The notes under the pieces: model-generated
What the model saw: only the letters and a program-made list of their open reading frames with translations
Databases searched by the model: none
Told to the model about the DNA's origin: nothing
Source of the DNA: Alkalibacterium sp. MB6
GTDB taxonomy: Bacteria; Bacillota; Bacilli; Lactobacillales; Carnobacteriaceae_A
Reading direction: 5' to 3'
NCBI RefSeq assembly: GCF_009935905.1
Contig: NZ_PREX01000010.1
Coordinates: 17,864 to 81,863 of the forward strand
Length of the DNA stretch: 64,000 bases
Translations under genes and position numbers: made by a program
Shown here: one piece after another, positions 1 to 9,299 of the stretch
How the letters are laid out: every line of letters begins with the position of its first letter
How positions within the stretch are numbered: position 1 is the first letter of the stretch

Positions 1-62
1 TTGTGTCTTTTATTTATCAAAAAAAGGTTGATTGATAGGAAGCCTAGCTTATTCCCTTTCAA
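1..62 (-). CDS. Possible 5' end of a gene running off the window
   Basis: An AAAGGAG ribosome-binding site lies 6 bases upstream of a TTG at 60-62 on the minus strand, and the frame stays open to the window edge. It reads MKGNKLGFLSINLFLINKRH. In Lactobacillales mutS2 often follows cvpA, but this peptide does not look like a MutS2 N-terminus. The product is unknown and the start is only supported by the ribosome-binding site. Confidence 0.25.
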   Translation of the reverse strand, partial: MKGNKLGFLSINLFLINKRH

Positions 63-123
63 CCAACACTCCTTTTAAATTATGTTTAGTGTAGTAATCA
101 TACGTTCTATTTTGAGTAGGTTG

Positions 124-684
124 TCAATTATCTATACTGTCTTCAACCCACCAGTCATAAAATTGAGCAGATAATTCTGGTGTCGACGTTACGATTCCTC
201 TTGCCAAAGTGCTTGAGGCGAACTGTTCTTGCAAGAAGGTGAGTGGGACTGTTGATAGGACAAACAGGACTAAAAAGAGCCCTATATAATGAACAACTAA
301 ACTAACGACCGCTCCACCTATGGCATTGAACACCCGGATACCTGGTATATCGGCTAGAAAACTAAGTAATCCTCCAATAAGACGTGTCAATAGCCATCCG
401 ACGAATAATATAAGCAAGAAAGACATGCCCCGGTAAAATGCACCATCTAATTCAAAGAGAAACTCAATACCATATAAGACAAATGGATTGGTTGAGATAG
501 TCAAAGGCGTAGGGTACGGGATGAACATTTCGACGTAATAACTGAACACCTCATGATAATTTAAAGCAAACCAAAAAGAGACCGCATATCCTATAGTCAG
601 TGTCAATTGAAGGATCAACCCTCTTTTAACTCCACTGTAAAAAGCTAAAAATAAAATCAATATAATAATCAGATTGAACAGCAT
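124..684 (-). CDS. cvpA: CvpA family membrane protein
   Basis: A 186-residue integral membrane protein of the CvpA (colicin V production) family. The N-terminus LFNLIIILILFLAFYSGVKRG is the usual first helix followed by a basic turn, three to four further hydrophobic segments follow, and the C-terminal part ends in a YDWW motif typical of Lactobacillales CvpA. The start is set at the Met at 684, which has GAGGAG six bases upstream; an eight-codon longer reading has no such site. It lies 37 bp behind zapA, in the order zapA-cvpA common in Firmicutes. The molecular role of CvpA is not settled; links to biofilm and envelope maturation are family knowledge. Confidence 0.85.
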   Translation of the reverse strand: MLFNLIIILILFLAFYSGVKRGLILQLTLTIGYAVSFWFALNYHEVFSYYVEMFIPYPTPLTISTNPFVLYGIEFLFELDGAFYRGMSFLLILFVGWLLTRLIGGLLSFLADIPGIRVFNAIGGAVVSLVVHYIGLFLVLFVLSTVPLTFLQEQFASSTLARGIVTSTPELSAQFYDWWVEDSIDN

Positions 685-721
685 ACGTTTCTCCTCACAA
701 TGAAACAATCGGGTGATTGCA

Positions 722-985
722 TTAAGCTTTTTCTTCCATTTGTTTCAATTTCTCTTTAATTTCTTCCATTTCTTTTCGCATAGTCAACTGGTCAGAAACA
801 GCATTAATTGCCAGCAATATGGCTCGCTTTTCTTTGTCCAGTCCTTTGGTCATCACTTTCAACTGTGTCAATTGCTCATCAACCGTTTCAGCTACAACCT
901 GCATATGTTTTTGAGATTTAGGTCCAACAATGGTATAGGTTTCTCCATCAATTACCGCTTTATACCTGCTCTTCTCTTCCGGCAT
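722..985 (-). CDS. zapA: Cell division protein ZapA
   Basis: An 87-residue ZapA homologue, which bundles FtsZ protofilaments at the division ring. The N-terminal half has the globular ZapA pattern (YKAVIDGETYTIVGP, then a helix with HMQVVAETVDEQL), and the C-terminal half is a charged coiled coil rich in Glu, Lys and Met (residues about 60-87). The length is normal for the family. AAGGGGG precedes the ATG by seven bases. It is co-oriented with cvpA and lies downstream of pheST. The rnhC gene that often sits between pheT and zapA in Bacillales is absent here. Confidence 0.85.
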   Translation of the reverse strand: MPEEKSRYKAVIDGETYTIVGPKSQKHMQVVAETVDEQLTQLKVMTKGLDKEKRAILLAINAVSDQLTMRKEMEEIKEKLKQMEEKA

Positions 986-1140
986 TAAAAAGCCCCCTTG
1001 CTTCTCAAATTCTTTATTATAATAACACGAATTGAGTTTATATGCATTATATCCCTTGATTTATTTGTCTTTTAATATACTTTTAAGTTTTGACCCTCTC
1101 TGGTTATACGTTACGTGTTCGAGTTCAATGAGAAGTCATT

Positions 1141-1174
1141 AAAAAAAGCAGAGACAACAGCCTCTGCTTTTCTT
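1141..1174 (-). terminator. Terminator of the pheST operon
   Basis: On the minus strand AGCAGAGG and CCTCTGCT-type arms pair around a short loop and are followed by a T-run. It begins five bases past the pheT stop. Confidence 0.8.
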
Positions 1175-1179
1175 GTGAC

Positions 1180-3597
1180 TTAACGAATTTCTGCTTTGAA
1201 TGAGTCAATGAGTGCTTGTTTCAGTTTTTCGAAGTCACCATTAACGTCTTCTTCTTTTAGTGTGGCATCTGGATTTAAATAAGATAAGCTGTAGGCTACT
1301 GATTTTTTGCCTGGTTCAATCTTTTCACCTTGATAGAGGTCAAACAATCGAATCGAGCTCAACCATTTGCCACCCTGTTCTTTCATTACATGCAAGATCT
1401 CTTCATGCAGGACTGTTTCATCCACGACGAATGCGATATCACGAGATGTTCCTGGGTATTTCGGAATGCTTGTATAAAGAAGCGGTTCTTGTTCGATTCC
1501 AAATACACAGTCCATATTGAGTTCAAATAATACAGTGTCTTGAAGGTCTCGTTCAAGAGCTACACTTGGATGCAGTTGACCAACAAAGCCGACAACCTTA
1601 TTGTTTATGAGAATATAAGCTGTACGGCCAGGGTGCATGCCTTTAATATCTTGAGCAGGTTTAAACTGAGTGTCATCACCTAGACCTATTTGTTCAAGCC
1701 ATCCCTCGACGATTCCTTTAGCTGCGTAATAGTCTACCGTTTGTTCTGTTTCCTGCCACGTGTTATCCACAATCGTACCTGTTAACACACCCGCGATATG
1801 ATTGACTTCTTTAGGCATTGTTTCTCCTGGTTGGTTGTGGAAAACGTGACCTATTTCATACAGACTTACGTTTTTAGTTTGACGGGCAACGTTATACTGA
1901 ACATTATCCAGTAAACCACTGATTAAGCTTTTACGAAGAGCGCGGTGTTCTTCACTCATTGGCCAGTCCAATTCAATCGGCTCGCCTGATTCAAGTGAGA
2001 ACGCTTTGGCTTCAGGGACCGTCGTTAACGCATAGCTGATGGCTTGCGACAATCCGGCACCTTCCATATAGTGACGGCTGAATCTAGTCAGGGATTGTTC
2101 TCTAGTTAATTCACCAGGTACGGTTTCATTAACTGGTAAGGTCGACGGAATATTATTGTACCCATAAATACGGGCAATTTCTTCAATTATATCTGCTTCG
2201 ATTGCTATGTCCCAACGTCTTGGCGGAACAGTTACTTTAACTTGTTCAGAACTAACTTCTGCTTCAAAACCCAATCTCTTAAAGACTTGGATGATATCTT
2301 CTTCAATTAACTCTGTTCCAAGCGCTCGGTTGATACGGTCAATGGTCGATTCAACGGTTACAGATTTTGGTTCTACATGCGTCACACTCGCTACACCAGT
2401 CACAACCGTTCCTTGACCTAAGTCAGCAATTAAAGCCGCAGCATGATTCAGCGCTTCCTCTACGGTCGCTTTGTTAATGCCTTTTTCAAAGCGGGAACTT
2501 GACTCACTTCTTAAGTTTAATCGCTGAGCTGTTTTACGAATGGAAGTGGAGTCAAACACAGCCGATTCCAAAGCAACTGTTCTTGTTTCTGTGGTCACAT
2601 GAGTATTTTCTCCACCCATGACACCTGCCAATGCTACGGGAATCTCGCCATTCGTGATGACCAATTGATCTGGGTTTAACTGGCGTTCTTGACCGTCTAA
2701 CGTCACCATTGTCTCTTTGTCGTGAGCACGTCTAACGAGAATATCTTTGGAATCCAACGCATCATAATCAAAGGCATGCAGTGGCTGACCGTATTCCAAC
2801 ATAATATAATTGGTGACATCAACTACTGCATCAATTGGTCGGATGCCAGCATTCATTAGTTTGTTTTGTAACCACAGTGGACTTTCTTTGATGGTTAAGT
2901 CTTTAATGACTCTCATCTTGTATATAGGTGTATCGTCGCCATCTGTAACGGTTACCTTCACCCAGTTTTCGATCGTTTCGTTAGTGTCTTCTGTTAGTTC
3001 GATGGATTTAAATTGAGGTTTTTGAGACAGAATTGCACCTGTTTCGTGGGCTACCCCTCTCATGCTCAATGCATCTGCACGGTTTGGTGTAATATCCAAC
3101 TCGATGAAGGCATCGTCCAGTCCAACATAAGAAAGCACACTCTCTCCTACTACCGCATCCTCTGGCAAAATATAAATCCCATCTTCTGCGTGTTTAGGAA
3201 CAACCGAATCAGAAAAACCTAATTCGTCTAGGGAACAAATCATACCGTTTGAAACATGACCTCTTAATTTGCTTTTTTTAATTTTAAACCCACCCGGTAA
3301 ACGTGCACCTGGAAGGGCAACAATCACTTTTTGTCCTGCTTTTACATTAGGCGCTCCACAAACGATTTGTGTCGCCTCGTCTTCACCGACATTGACTGTT
3401 GTAACATTTAAATGGTCTGAGCCTTCCATTTTTTCCGCAGTCAAAACTTCTCCTACGACTAATTTCTGTAGTGTCTCAGAAGGAATGGTGACATCATCCA
3501 CTTCAATGCCTGTTAATGTAATCTCATCGGCCAAGTCTCTTGGAGACACTGATGATAAATCTAAATATTCACTTAACCATTTTACTGATACTCTCAT
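1180..3597 (-). CDS. pheT: Phenylalanyl-tRNA synthetase beta subunit
   Basis: An 805-residue PheT, the usual full length; with PheS it forms the alpha2beta2 enzyme that charges tRNA-Phe. Domains in order: N-terminal region with MRVSVKWLSEYLDL; an EMAP/tRNA-binding OB fold at about residues 40-155 (GSDHLNVTTVNVG, IVCGAPNV, GMICSLDELG); B3/B4 editing domain (about 210-380, GVMGG and SSRFEKGIN); B5 domain (about 400-475); core; and the C-terminal ferredoxin-like anticodon-binding domain (YPGTSRDIAFVVDE onward). It starts six bases after the pheS stop and is co-transcribed with it under the T-box. No broken features are visible. Confidence 0.97.
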   Translation of the reverse strand: MRVSVKWLSEYLDLSSVSPRDLADEITLTGIEVDDVTIPSETLQKLVVGEVLTAEKMEGSDHLNVTTVNVGEDEATQIVCGAPNVKAGQKVIVALPGARLPGGFKIKKSKLRGHVSNGMICSLDELGFSDSVVPKHAEDGIYILPEDAVVGESVLSYVGLDDAFIELDITPNRADALSMRGVAHETGAILSQKPQFKSIELTEDTNETIENWVKVTVTDGDDTPIYKMRVIKDLTIKESPLWLQNKLMNAGIRPIDAVVDVTNYIMLEYGQPLHAFDYDALDSKDILVRRAHDKETMVTLDGQERQLNPDQLVITNGEIPVALAGVMGGENTHVTTETRTVALESAVFDSTSIRKTAQRLNLRSESSSRFEKGINKATVEEALNHAAALIADLGQGTVVTGVASVTHVEPKSVTVESTIDRINRALGTELIEEDIIQVFKRLGFEAEVSSEQVKVTVPPRRWDIAIEADIIEEIARIYGYNNIPSTLPVNETVPGELTREQSLTRFSRHYMEGAGLSQAISYALTTVPEAKAFSLESGEPIELDWPMSEEHRALRKSLISGLLDNVQYNVARQTKNVSLYEIGHVFHNQPGETMPKEVNHIAGVLTGTIVDNTWQETEQTVDYYAAKGIVEGWLEQIGLGDDTQFKPAQDIKGMHPGRTAYILINNKVVGFVGQLHPSVALERDLQDTVLFELNMDCVFGIEQEPLLYTSIPKYPGTSRDIAFVVDETVLHEEILHVMKEQGGKWLSSIRLFDLYQGEKIEPGKKSVAYSLSYLNPDATLKEEDVNGDFEKLKQALIDSFKAEIR

Positions 3598-3603
3598 GCT
3601 TTT

Positions 3604-4650
3604 CTACCCTTTCCTCTTGAATTGTGCTAAGAAGCGCTGGTCGTTTAGATAAAATTGACGAATATCATCCACGCCATATTTCAACATGGCAATACGGTCA
3701 GGTCCCATACCAAATGCAAACCCACCATACACATTCGGATCGACGCCAGACATTTCTAGAACGCTTGGATGAGTCATGCCAGCTCCAAGTATTTCAATCC
3801 AGCCTGATTGTTTACATACGTTACAGCCGTCGCCTCCACATTTAAAACAGCTGACGTCCACTTCAACAGACGGTTCTGTAAAGGGGAAGTAACTTGGGCG
3901 CAAACGAATCTCACGGTCATCACCGAACATTTTTTTAGCGAGCAATTCAAGTGTCCCTTTCAAGTCAGCCATCGTAATGTGCTTATCGATAACTAACCCC
4001 TCAATTTGATGGAACTGGTGCGAGTGAGTCGCATCATCTGTATCGCGTCGGTACACTTTACCTGGACTAAACATTTTAAGCGGTCCTTTTGAAAAGTCAT
4101 GTGCTTCCAAAGTTCTTGCTTGAATCGGTGAGGTATGTGTTCTCAGTAGTAATTCAGAAGTAATATAAAACGTGTCTTGCATATCTCTTGCCGGGTGATT
4201 TTGAGGCAAGTTCACTCGTTCAAAGTTATAATAGTCCGTCTCGACTTCTGTTCCTTCAACGATATCATAACCCATGCCTAAAAATAGGTCTTCGATTTCT
4301 TCCATAATTTGCGTCAGTACATGAGACTGACCTTTTTTCATTTGACGACCTGGAAGAGTCACGTCAATGGTTTCTTCTGCTAATTGCTTTTCTAAAGCCT
4401 CTTTTTCTAAGGTCTCTTTTTTTGAACTTAACGCTTGAGTCATCTCGTCTCTGACTTCGTTGGCAACTTTACCAATGACTGGACGCTCTTCTCCCGGAAC
4501 ATCTTTCATTCCTTTTAGAACAGCTGTCAATTCACCTTTTTTACCTAAATAGCTCACTCGAATAGATTCAATCTCTTTCACTAAAGATGATTGATCGATA
4601 TCTTCTAACGCTTTTGTTAATAATGCTGACAATTTTTCTTTCATATCCAT
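3604..4650 (-). CDS. pheS: Phenylalanyl-tRNA synthetase alpha subunit
   Basis: A 348-residue PheS, the catalytic class II subunit. An N-terminal coiled coil (about 1-90, including [10 protein letters not shown]) is followed by the catalytic core with GQSHVLTQ, motif 2 ([19 protein letters not shown]), [14 protein letters not shown], a Cys-rich loop ([12 protein letters not shown]) and motif 3 ([15 protein letters not shown]). The start at 4650 has GGGAG eight bases upstream; the longer frame upstream has no support. Transcription is set by the T-box leader at 4800-5045, which reads uncharged tRNA-Phe. Confidence 0.97.
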   Translation of the reverse strand: MDMKEKLSALLTKALEDIDQSSLVKEIESIRVSYLGKKGELTAVLKGMKDVPGEERPVIGKVANEVRDEMTQALSSKKETLEKEALEKQLAEETIDVTLPGRQMKKGQSHVLTQIMEEIEDLFLGMGYDIVEGTEVETDYYNFERVNLPQNHPARDMQDTFYITSELLLRTHTSPIQARTLEAHDFSKGPLKMFSPGKVYRRDTDDATHSHQFHQIEGLVIDKHITMADLKGTLELLAKKMFGDDREIRLRPSYFPFTEPSVEVDVSCFKCGGDGCNVCKQSGWIEILGAGMTHPSVLEMSGVDPNVYGGFAFGMGPDRIAMLKYGVDDIRQFYLNDQRFLAQFKRKG

Positions 4651-4799
4651 AGGCGAAACTCCCTCTTTCTCATAATAATCTTTCTTCATTTGTGACGAAT
4701 GGTACACAGGCTGTTTTTAGGGGTTTGTGACTAGTTACTGCTAGTTTTTCGTAAGAAATTGTCACCAAACCTGATTTATTCCCTTTATAATTTTGAGCA

Positions 4800-5045
4800 A
4801 ATAAAAAAACCCCGTCCCAATAGAGGGACGAGGTCAACACGCGGTACCACCCTTGTTCAAAAGCTAGGCTTTTGCACTTACTGCTTAACGGCGCATACCG
4901 GGATTGATTTATCCACGTTTTCCATCTCATATTTTTATATGGTATGGAAGGATGAAAGTGAAGTTCGGTCTGAAGTTCAATAGATGCTTCCAGCCAAGGC
5001 ATCTGTCTCTAGTATTGACCAGTCAAACGTACTCTTTTTCATCAT
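4800..5045 (-). promoter_or_regulatory. T-box leader of pheST (tRNA-Phe)
   Basis: The minus strand carries the conserved T-box AAGGGTGGTACCGCG (about 4840-4854). Just downstream is a terminator hairpin (GACCTCGTCCC pairing with GGGACGGGGTT, then a T-run at 4803-4809), the mutually exclusive fold to the antiterminator. The 5' part forms the long stem I region and contains GAACTTC, fitting a UUC phenylalanine specifier. The apparent 110-codon reading frame across this leader is not a gene. Confidence 0.92.
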
Positions 5046-5060
5046 CGTTTTCACATTCTA

Positions 5061-5411
5061 TTATTCTTCGTCACAGGCCCAAACATCTGCCCAGTTCTGT
5101 ACTTCTTTCATCACATTCTCTAACGCTTTTCCTTTTTCGGTCAAGCAATAACCGGAACGTATATCACATGTCTCATCTAAGTCTCTCGTCACAATGTTTT
5201 CGTTTTCCAGTTCTTTCAAACGTTCAACCAATACACGGTCACTTACACCAGGGATAGCCTGGGATAGATCTTTAAAGCGACGAGGGCCTTCCAATAATAC
5301 ATCAATAATTAAACCAGTCCATTTTTTCCCCAAAATAGTGAACGTCTGCTCGAACTTAGGACAAATTACTTTATCATACTCTGAATTTTTCGTTTTAATC
5401 ATTTCAATCAT
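5061..5411 (-). CDS. HxlR-type winged-helix regulator
   Basis: A 116-residue HxlR family transcription factor. The family signature is clear: a Cys near residue 18 (VICPKFEQTFTILGKKWTGLII), then LLEGPRRFKDLSQAIPGVSDRVLVERLKELE as the recognition helix region, then the wing (YCLTEKGKAL). Such proteins often sense electrophiles or aldehydes through the N-terminal Cys. AGAGGTG lies seven bases upstream of the chosen ATG. It sits alone between the pheS leader and mgtE, so its target genes cannot be read from context. Confidence 0.85.
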   Translation of the reverse strand: MIEMIKTKNSEYDKVICPKFEQTFTILGKKWTGLIIDVLLEGPRRFKDLSQAIPGVSDRVLVERLKELENENIVTRDLDETCDIRSGYCLTEKGKALENVMKEVQNWADVWACDEE

Positions 5412-5520
5412 ATGGGGTCACCTCTTTCACACCATCAGTATAACATTCTTTATCTCGAAATGGTATAAAACAACTTGATTTTCTTATCTTTAAAATTTCG
5501 TTCACATCTTAACTAATGAC

Positions 5521-6885
5521 TTACAAACTTTCCAATAGAAGTGTGGCTATTGAGAAATAAATGGCCAGACTAATTGTATCATTGATTGTAGTGATAAATG
5601 GGCCGGATGCGACTGCCGGGTCAATTTTAGTTTTCGTGATAATAGCAGGAATCGTTGTCCCGATAACAGTTGATATAGCGACGGTGATGAACATGGATAC
5701 CGCTAGGATAAATGCTAACACTGGGTTTTGATAAAAAACAAGGACGATGGCAATCATCACCATGGCTGCAACGAGTCCCATAATGACACCGGCTCCTAGC
5801 TCGTTTTTTACTGTTTTAAAGAAGCTTACTTTATTGGATTCATCTTCAAGTGATAAATTACGAACCGCAACCGCAAGCGATTGTGTTCCCACGTTACCAG
5901 CAGTGGCCATCAGAATCGGTATAAAGGTGGCTAAGACGACGACTTCATTAAGCGTTTCTTCGAACACGCCAACGAGTTCACCTGTCAGCATCCCTAGGAA
6001 CAACAGAACAATAATCCACGGAATTCTGGCTTTGGCAGCCGATAGAGCCGTGGGTTTTCTGTCATCTTCTGTTCGAGAGATCGCTGCGAATTCGTTAAAG
6101 TCCTCGGTTACCTCTTCTTCTAAAATATCCAAGATGTCATCGACTGTGATGATTCCAAGGATTTTTCCTTCTGCATCCGTAACAGGAACAGCCAGCAAGT
6201 CATAGTCTTGCGCTAAGCGAGCAACCACTTCTTGGTCTTCTGTATCTTTTACTGAAACGACTTGATTAAACATAATGTTTTCAACAACTTCTGTCTCGGG
6301 AGCTAACAATAAATCCCTTAACGACAGCACCCCAACTAATGCGCCCTGGTCGTCAATCACATACAAATAATAAATGGTCTCTGCATCGTTACCGATTTTT
6401 CTGAGCATATTGATGACCTGACTAGTCGTTTGCTTATACCGAACAGAGATAAATTCTTTCGTCATAATGGAACCAGCAGTCTCAGGTTCATAAGCCATTA
6501 GTTCCTGCACGTGTCTGCTTTCTTCTTCGTCCATTAAGGCTAGTATGGCTGCGCTATCCGTGTCTTCACTATCTGTAAAGAAGCGAGCGACATCGTCTGC
6601 AGCCATTTCGTTAAACACTTCGGTCATGAATGCCTCTGGTAAATTAGCAACAGCCGCTTCTTGGTCCTCAATTGCCATCCACTCAAATATTTCAGCGAAT
6701 TCTTCCGGAGTTAAAAAATCAGATATTTTTCTCTTATTTTCAGGGTATAGCAAATAAAACACTTCATGCTGATCTCGGTCATGTAATCGTAAAAACAAAT
6801 CACGGAATTCTTCTCGCTTATTCATTTTCACTGCTTGATAAATCGCTTCATAATACTGTTCTTTTTCTAATGTGTCGTTTTCCAT
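5521..6885 (-). CDS. mgtE: Magnesium transporter MgtE, second copy
   Basis: A 454-residue MgtE, a Mg2+-gated Mg2+ channel of the cytoplasmic membrane. Order: N domain of alpha-helical repeats (about 1-135), CBS pair (about 140-260, with SIMTKEFISVRYKQTTSQVI and LLAVPVTDAEGKILGIITVDDIL), the plug helix, then five membrane segments ending in ATLLLESL. The pore segment has TAGNVGTQSLAVAVRNL and the last loops ASGPFITTINDTISL, as in the family. It lies 104 bp downstream of a second mgtE (start at 8351) and is probably transcribed from the same M-box-controlled promoter. Confidence 0.93.
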   Translation of the reverse strand: MENDTLEKEQYYEAIYQAVKMNKREEFRDLFLRLHDRDQHEVFYLLYPENKRKISDFLTPEEFAEIFEWMAIEDQEAAVANLPEAFMTEVFNEMAADDVARFFTDSEDTDSAAILALMDEEESRHVQELMAYEPETAGSIMTKEFISVRYKQTTSQVINMLRKIGNDAETIYYLYVIDDQGALVGVLSLRDLLLAPETEVVENIMFNQVVSVKDTEDQEVVARLAQDYDLLAVPVTDAEGKILGIITVDDILDILEEEVTEDFNEFAAISRTEDDRKPTALSAAKARIPWIIVLLFLGMLTGELVGVFEETLNEVVVLATFIPILMATAGNVGTQSLAVAVRNLSLEDESNKVSFFKTVKNELGAGVIMGLVAAMVMIAIVLVFYQNPVLAFILAVSMFITVAISTVIGTTIPAIITKTKIDPAVASGPFITTINDTISLAIYFSIATLLLESL

Positions 6886-6989
6886 CCTTGAAGCACCTAC
6901 TTAACCTTCAAATTTTCTTACTCACGTTCGTGTACACTTTATTTTAAAGACACATGGCCTTTTTTTCAATTTTTTGAATCGATTACCTG

Positions 6990-8351
6990 TTACAAATACT
7001 CCAAAAGTGACGTAGCGATCGTAAAGTAAATCAATAAACCAATTGCGTCGTTAATGGTGGTGATGAAGGGGCCACTCGCTATTGCCGGATCGATAGATAA
7101 CTTGTCCGCTAATACAGGAATGACTGCTCCAATCACTGTCGAAAACGATATGGTAATCAGAATCGACACGCTAATGGTTAAAGCTAGCACTAAATTTTGA
7201 TAAAGAAACAAGACCATGGCTGACAAAAACAAAGCTGATACAAGGCCCATAATCAGTCCAGCAAGAAACTCTGTTTTTATTGTTTCCCCAATACTGGTTT
7301 TCTTTTCGTCTTCTACATTGATGTTTCTAACAGCAACAGCTAATGACTGCGTGCCTACGTTACCAGCTGTGTCCATAATCATGGGTATAAATGCAACAAG
7401 GATGACGATGGATTCCAAGGTTTCTTCAAAGACACTAATCAGACTTCCTACAAGTAGGCTTAAGAATATTAAACTAATAATCCAAGGAATGCGTTGTCTG
7501 GCCGTCTCCATTATGGTCATTGCTCCGTCGGTTTTCCCTCGTTTAATGGCCGCAAATTCATTAAAGTCCTCCGTTGCTTCCGCTTCAAGAACATCCATGA
7601 CATCGTCGAAGGTGACAATACCTTGCATGGTTCCGTCAAAGCCAATAATGGGCAGCGCCAGTAAATCATAATCTTGAATAATATCGGCTACTTTTTCCTG
7701 ATCCAAATCAATAGGGGCTGACACCACTTGTTTAAACATAATGGTTTCAACTTTTTCTGTTTCTGGCGATAAGAGCAAATCTCTTAAAGACAAGACGCCC
7801 ACCAAACGGAGCGCTTCATCAATCACATACAAGTAATAAATGGTATCTGCGTCATTTCCAATGTCTCTTAAGAGTTGCATCACGTCTTGCACCGTTTGAT
7901 TGTACCGGATCGAGATAAACTCTTTCGTCATAATAGCCCCAGCAGTTTCTGGAGCATAAGATAATAATTCTTTGACGTCGTTAGCCGCATCTTCTTCCAT
8001 CATTTGAAGGATGTGTCGTTTATTAATCATTTGACTGTCCGTTAAAAACTTTGCCACATCGTCAGCTGACATGCGACTAAATACTTCCCCAATGAATGCG
8101 TTAGGTAAATACTCTACGGCTTCTTCTTGCTTGTCCGTATCCATCCATTCAAACACTTCAGCAAATTCTTTTGCGGAAAGGAAGTCTGGTATTTTTCTTT
8201 TTTTCTCAGGATAAAGTAAATGAAACACTTCCTGTTGATCTCTTTCATGTAGCCTAAGGAACAGCTTTCTAAATAATTCACGATTCTCTTCTTCTGCTGC
8301 TTTAAAAATACTATCATATACTTTTTGCTTTGATAGTCTGAATTTACTCAT
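6990..8351 (-). CDS. mgtE: Magnesium transporter MgtE, M-box-proximal copy
   Basis: A 453-residue MgtE. It has the same architecture as its downstream neighbour: N domain with LRLHERDQQEVFHLLYPE, CBS pair with GAIMTKEFISIRYNQT and LLALPIIGFDGTMQGIV, then five transmembrane helices including TAGNVGTQSLAVAVRNI and ASGPFITTINDAIGL. The start at 8351 has AAGGAG nearby; the reading frame stays open 36 codons further upstream, but that stretch is leader RNA. An M-box riboswitch with terminator lies upstream (8450-8665), so expression should rise when Mg2+ is low. The two copies diverged mainly in the N domain and the loops. Confidence 0.93.
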   Translation of the reverse strand: MSKFRLSKQKVYDSIFKAAEEENRELFRKLFLRLHERDQQEVFHLLYPEKKRKIPDFLSAKEFAEVFEWMDTDKQEEAVEYLPNAFIGEVFSRMSADDVAKFLTDSQMINKRHILQMMEEDAANDVKELLSYAPETAGAIMTKEFISIRYNQTVQDVMQLLRDIGNDADTIYYLYVIDEALRLVGVLSLRDLLLSPETEKVETIMFKQVVSAPIDLDQEKVADIIQDYDLLALPIIGFDGTMQGIVTFDDVMDVLEAEATEDFNEFAAIKRGKTDGAMTIMETARQRIPWIISLIFLSLLVGSLISVFEETLESIVILVAFIPMIMDTAGNVGTQSLAVAVRNINVEDEKKTSIGETIKTEFLAGLIMGLVSALFLSAMVLFLYQNLVLALTISVSILITISFSTVIGAVIPVLADKLSIDPAIASGPFITTINDAIGLLIYFTIATSLLEYL

Positions 8352-8449
8352 TCTTGCACACTCCTTCATAAATATAAGATTAAAGGTGCAGTCTATCAAT
8401 TTCTCAAATGAGTCAAATAAAAGAAATTGATCGTCAACTATAAGCCCAT

Positions 8450-8665
8450 AAAAAAACACGCTGAAATGAGCGTGTAAAGAATAAAAAGCCTAGTATTCTT
8501 ACACCTCTGTCGTTGAGCTTCAGCTTCATATGGCATAGAGTTTCACTCAGCTACGTTAAAAATCCCCTTCATCCGAAGATTCCTGTTGACCCATTGGCGT
8601 CTTTAGACGTTTCTGGGCAGTAGCTTTTCTCCATATGGGAGCCTCACCTAACAAGGTTTGTTTTA
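8450..8665 (-). promoter_or_regulatory. M-box (ykoK) magnesium riboswitch
   Basis: The minus strand has the conserved M-box core: GTGAGGCTCCCATATGGAGA, CTGCCCAGAAACGTC, AAAGACGCCAATGGGTCAAC, AGGAATC and ATGCCATA in order from about 8665 to 8530. A mutually exclusive pair follows: GTGTAAGAATA with TATTCTTTACAC (antiterminator), and CACGCT with AGCGTG plus a T-run (terminator, 8450-8475). This is the classical Mg2+ sensor that stops transcription when Mg2+ is high. It precedes the mgtE pair. Confidence 0.95.
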
Positions 8666-8753
8666 ATCATCTATTATCATAACGAATCTAGTGAGAGCTT
8701 TCAAGTCATTTCTTTATCTCGGGTCGTAAATAAATATAATACAAGCTTTATTT

Positions 8754-8782
8754 TTGTGCAACTTTCACGAATTAGCTATACT
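8754..8782 (+). promoter_or_regulatory. Predicted sigma-A promoter
   Basis: TTGTGC and TATACT are separated by 17 bases, about 35 bases upstream of the TTG start of the lipoprotein gene at 8818. Confidence 0.5.
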
Positions 8783-8817
8783 TATAGTAGCAACAGCTTT
8801 TGGAAGGAGGAAATGAT

Positions 8818-9237
8818 TTGAAAAAGAAATGGTTAATGACCGTTTTAATGGGTGGGCTCCTGTTAGCAGCATGTGACAATCCGACAGAAGATACTGATCC
8901 GGAAGATCCCATTGTGGAAGAGAAAGATGCCATTCAAGATGAAGAACCCGGTGAGGCTATCGTGACAGATGAAGAGATGGAACCTGTCAGCGATGACGAG
9001 CTGGAACAGGCAGAGGTTGTCGATGATCTAAGTCAGTATGAAGAATTTGAAGCCCAAGACGTTTTTGTTCCAGATGATTTAGAAGCTCGACTGATTACAG
9101 ACGACAGCACTAGCCGTGTCATTGTCTTCTTAGAAGATGATCAACAAGTATTTAAGTCAACTTTTATGAAAGAAGAAAATCTTTTAACCATCGTTGACTT
9201 TATCGATAATGAATTAATCATGAACGGACCTATTTAG
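8818..9237 (+). CDS. Acidic lipoprotein of unknown function
   Basis: A 139-residue predicted lipoprotein starting at TTG, chosen because AGGAGG lies seven bases upstream; a TTG 18 bases further up overlaps the ribosome-binding site. The signal peptide MKKKWLMTVLMGGLLLAAC ends in a lipobox (LAAC). Residues about 20-75 are a low-complexity Asp/Glu/Pro linker; residues about 80-139 form a small hydrophobic-patterned domain (ARLITDDSTSRVIVFLEDDQ). I do not recognise the family. It is monocistronic, with its own promoter and terminator. Confidence 0.75.
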   Translation: MKKKWLMTVLMGGLLLAACDNPTEDTDPEDPIVEEKDAIQDEEPGEAIVTDEEMEPVSDDELEQAEVVDDLSQYEEFEAQDVFVPDDLEARLITDDSTSRVIVFLEDDQQVFKSTFMKEENLLTIVDFIDNELIMNGPI

Positions 9238-9246
9238 TGACTAGCT

Positions 9247-9294
9247 AAAAGACCCATTCAGTTATCTATCAAAGATACTGAATGGGTCTTTTAT
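9247..9294 (+). terminator. Bidirectional terminator
   Basis: AAAAGACCCATTCAGT pairs with ACTGAATGGGTCTTTT around a short loop. It lies between the convergent lipoprotein and HD-domain genes and can serve both. Confidence 0.85.
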
Positions 9295-9299
9295 TGAAT

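Noticed and set aside
4670..5002. 110-codon reading frame upstream of pheS
   Set aside because: It lies inside the T-box leader, has no ribosome-binding site, and follows structured RNA rather than codon usage.
8114..8317. 67-codon frame on the minus strand within mgtE
   Set aside because: A shadow of mgtE in another frame; the MgtE product is unambiguous.
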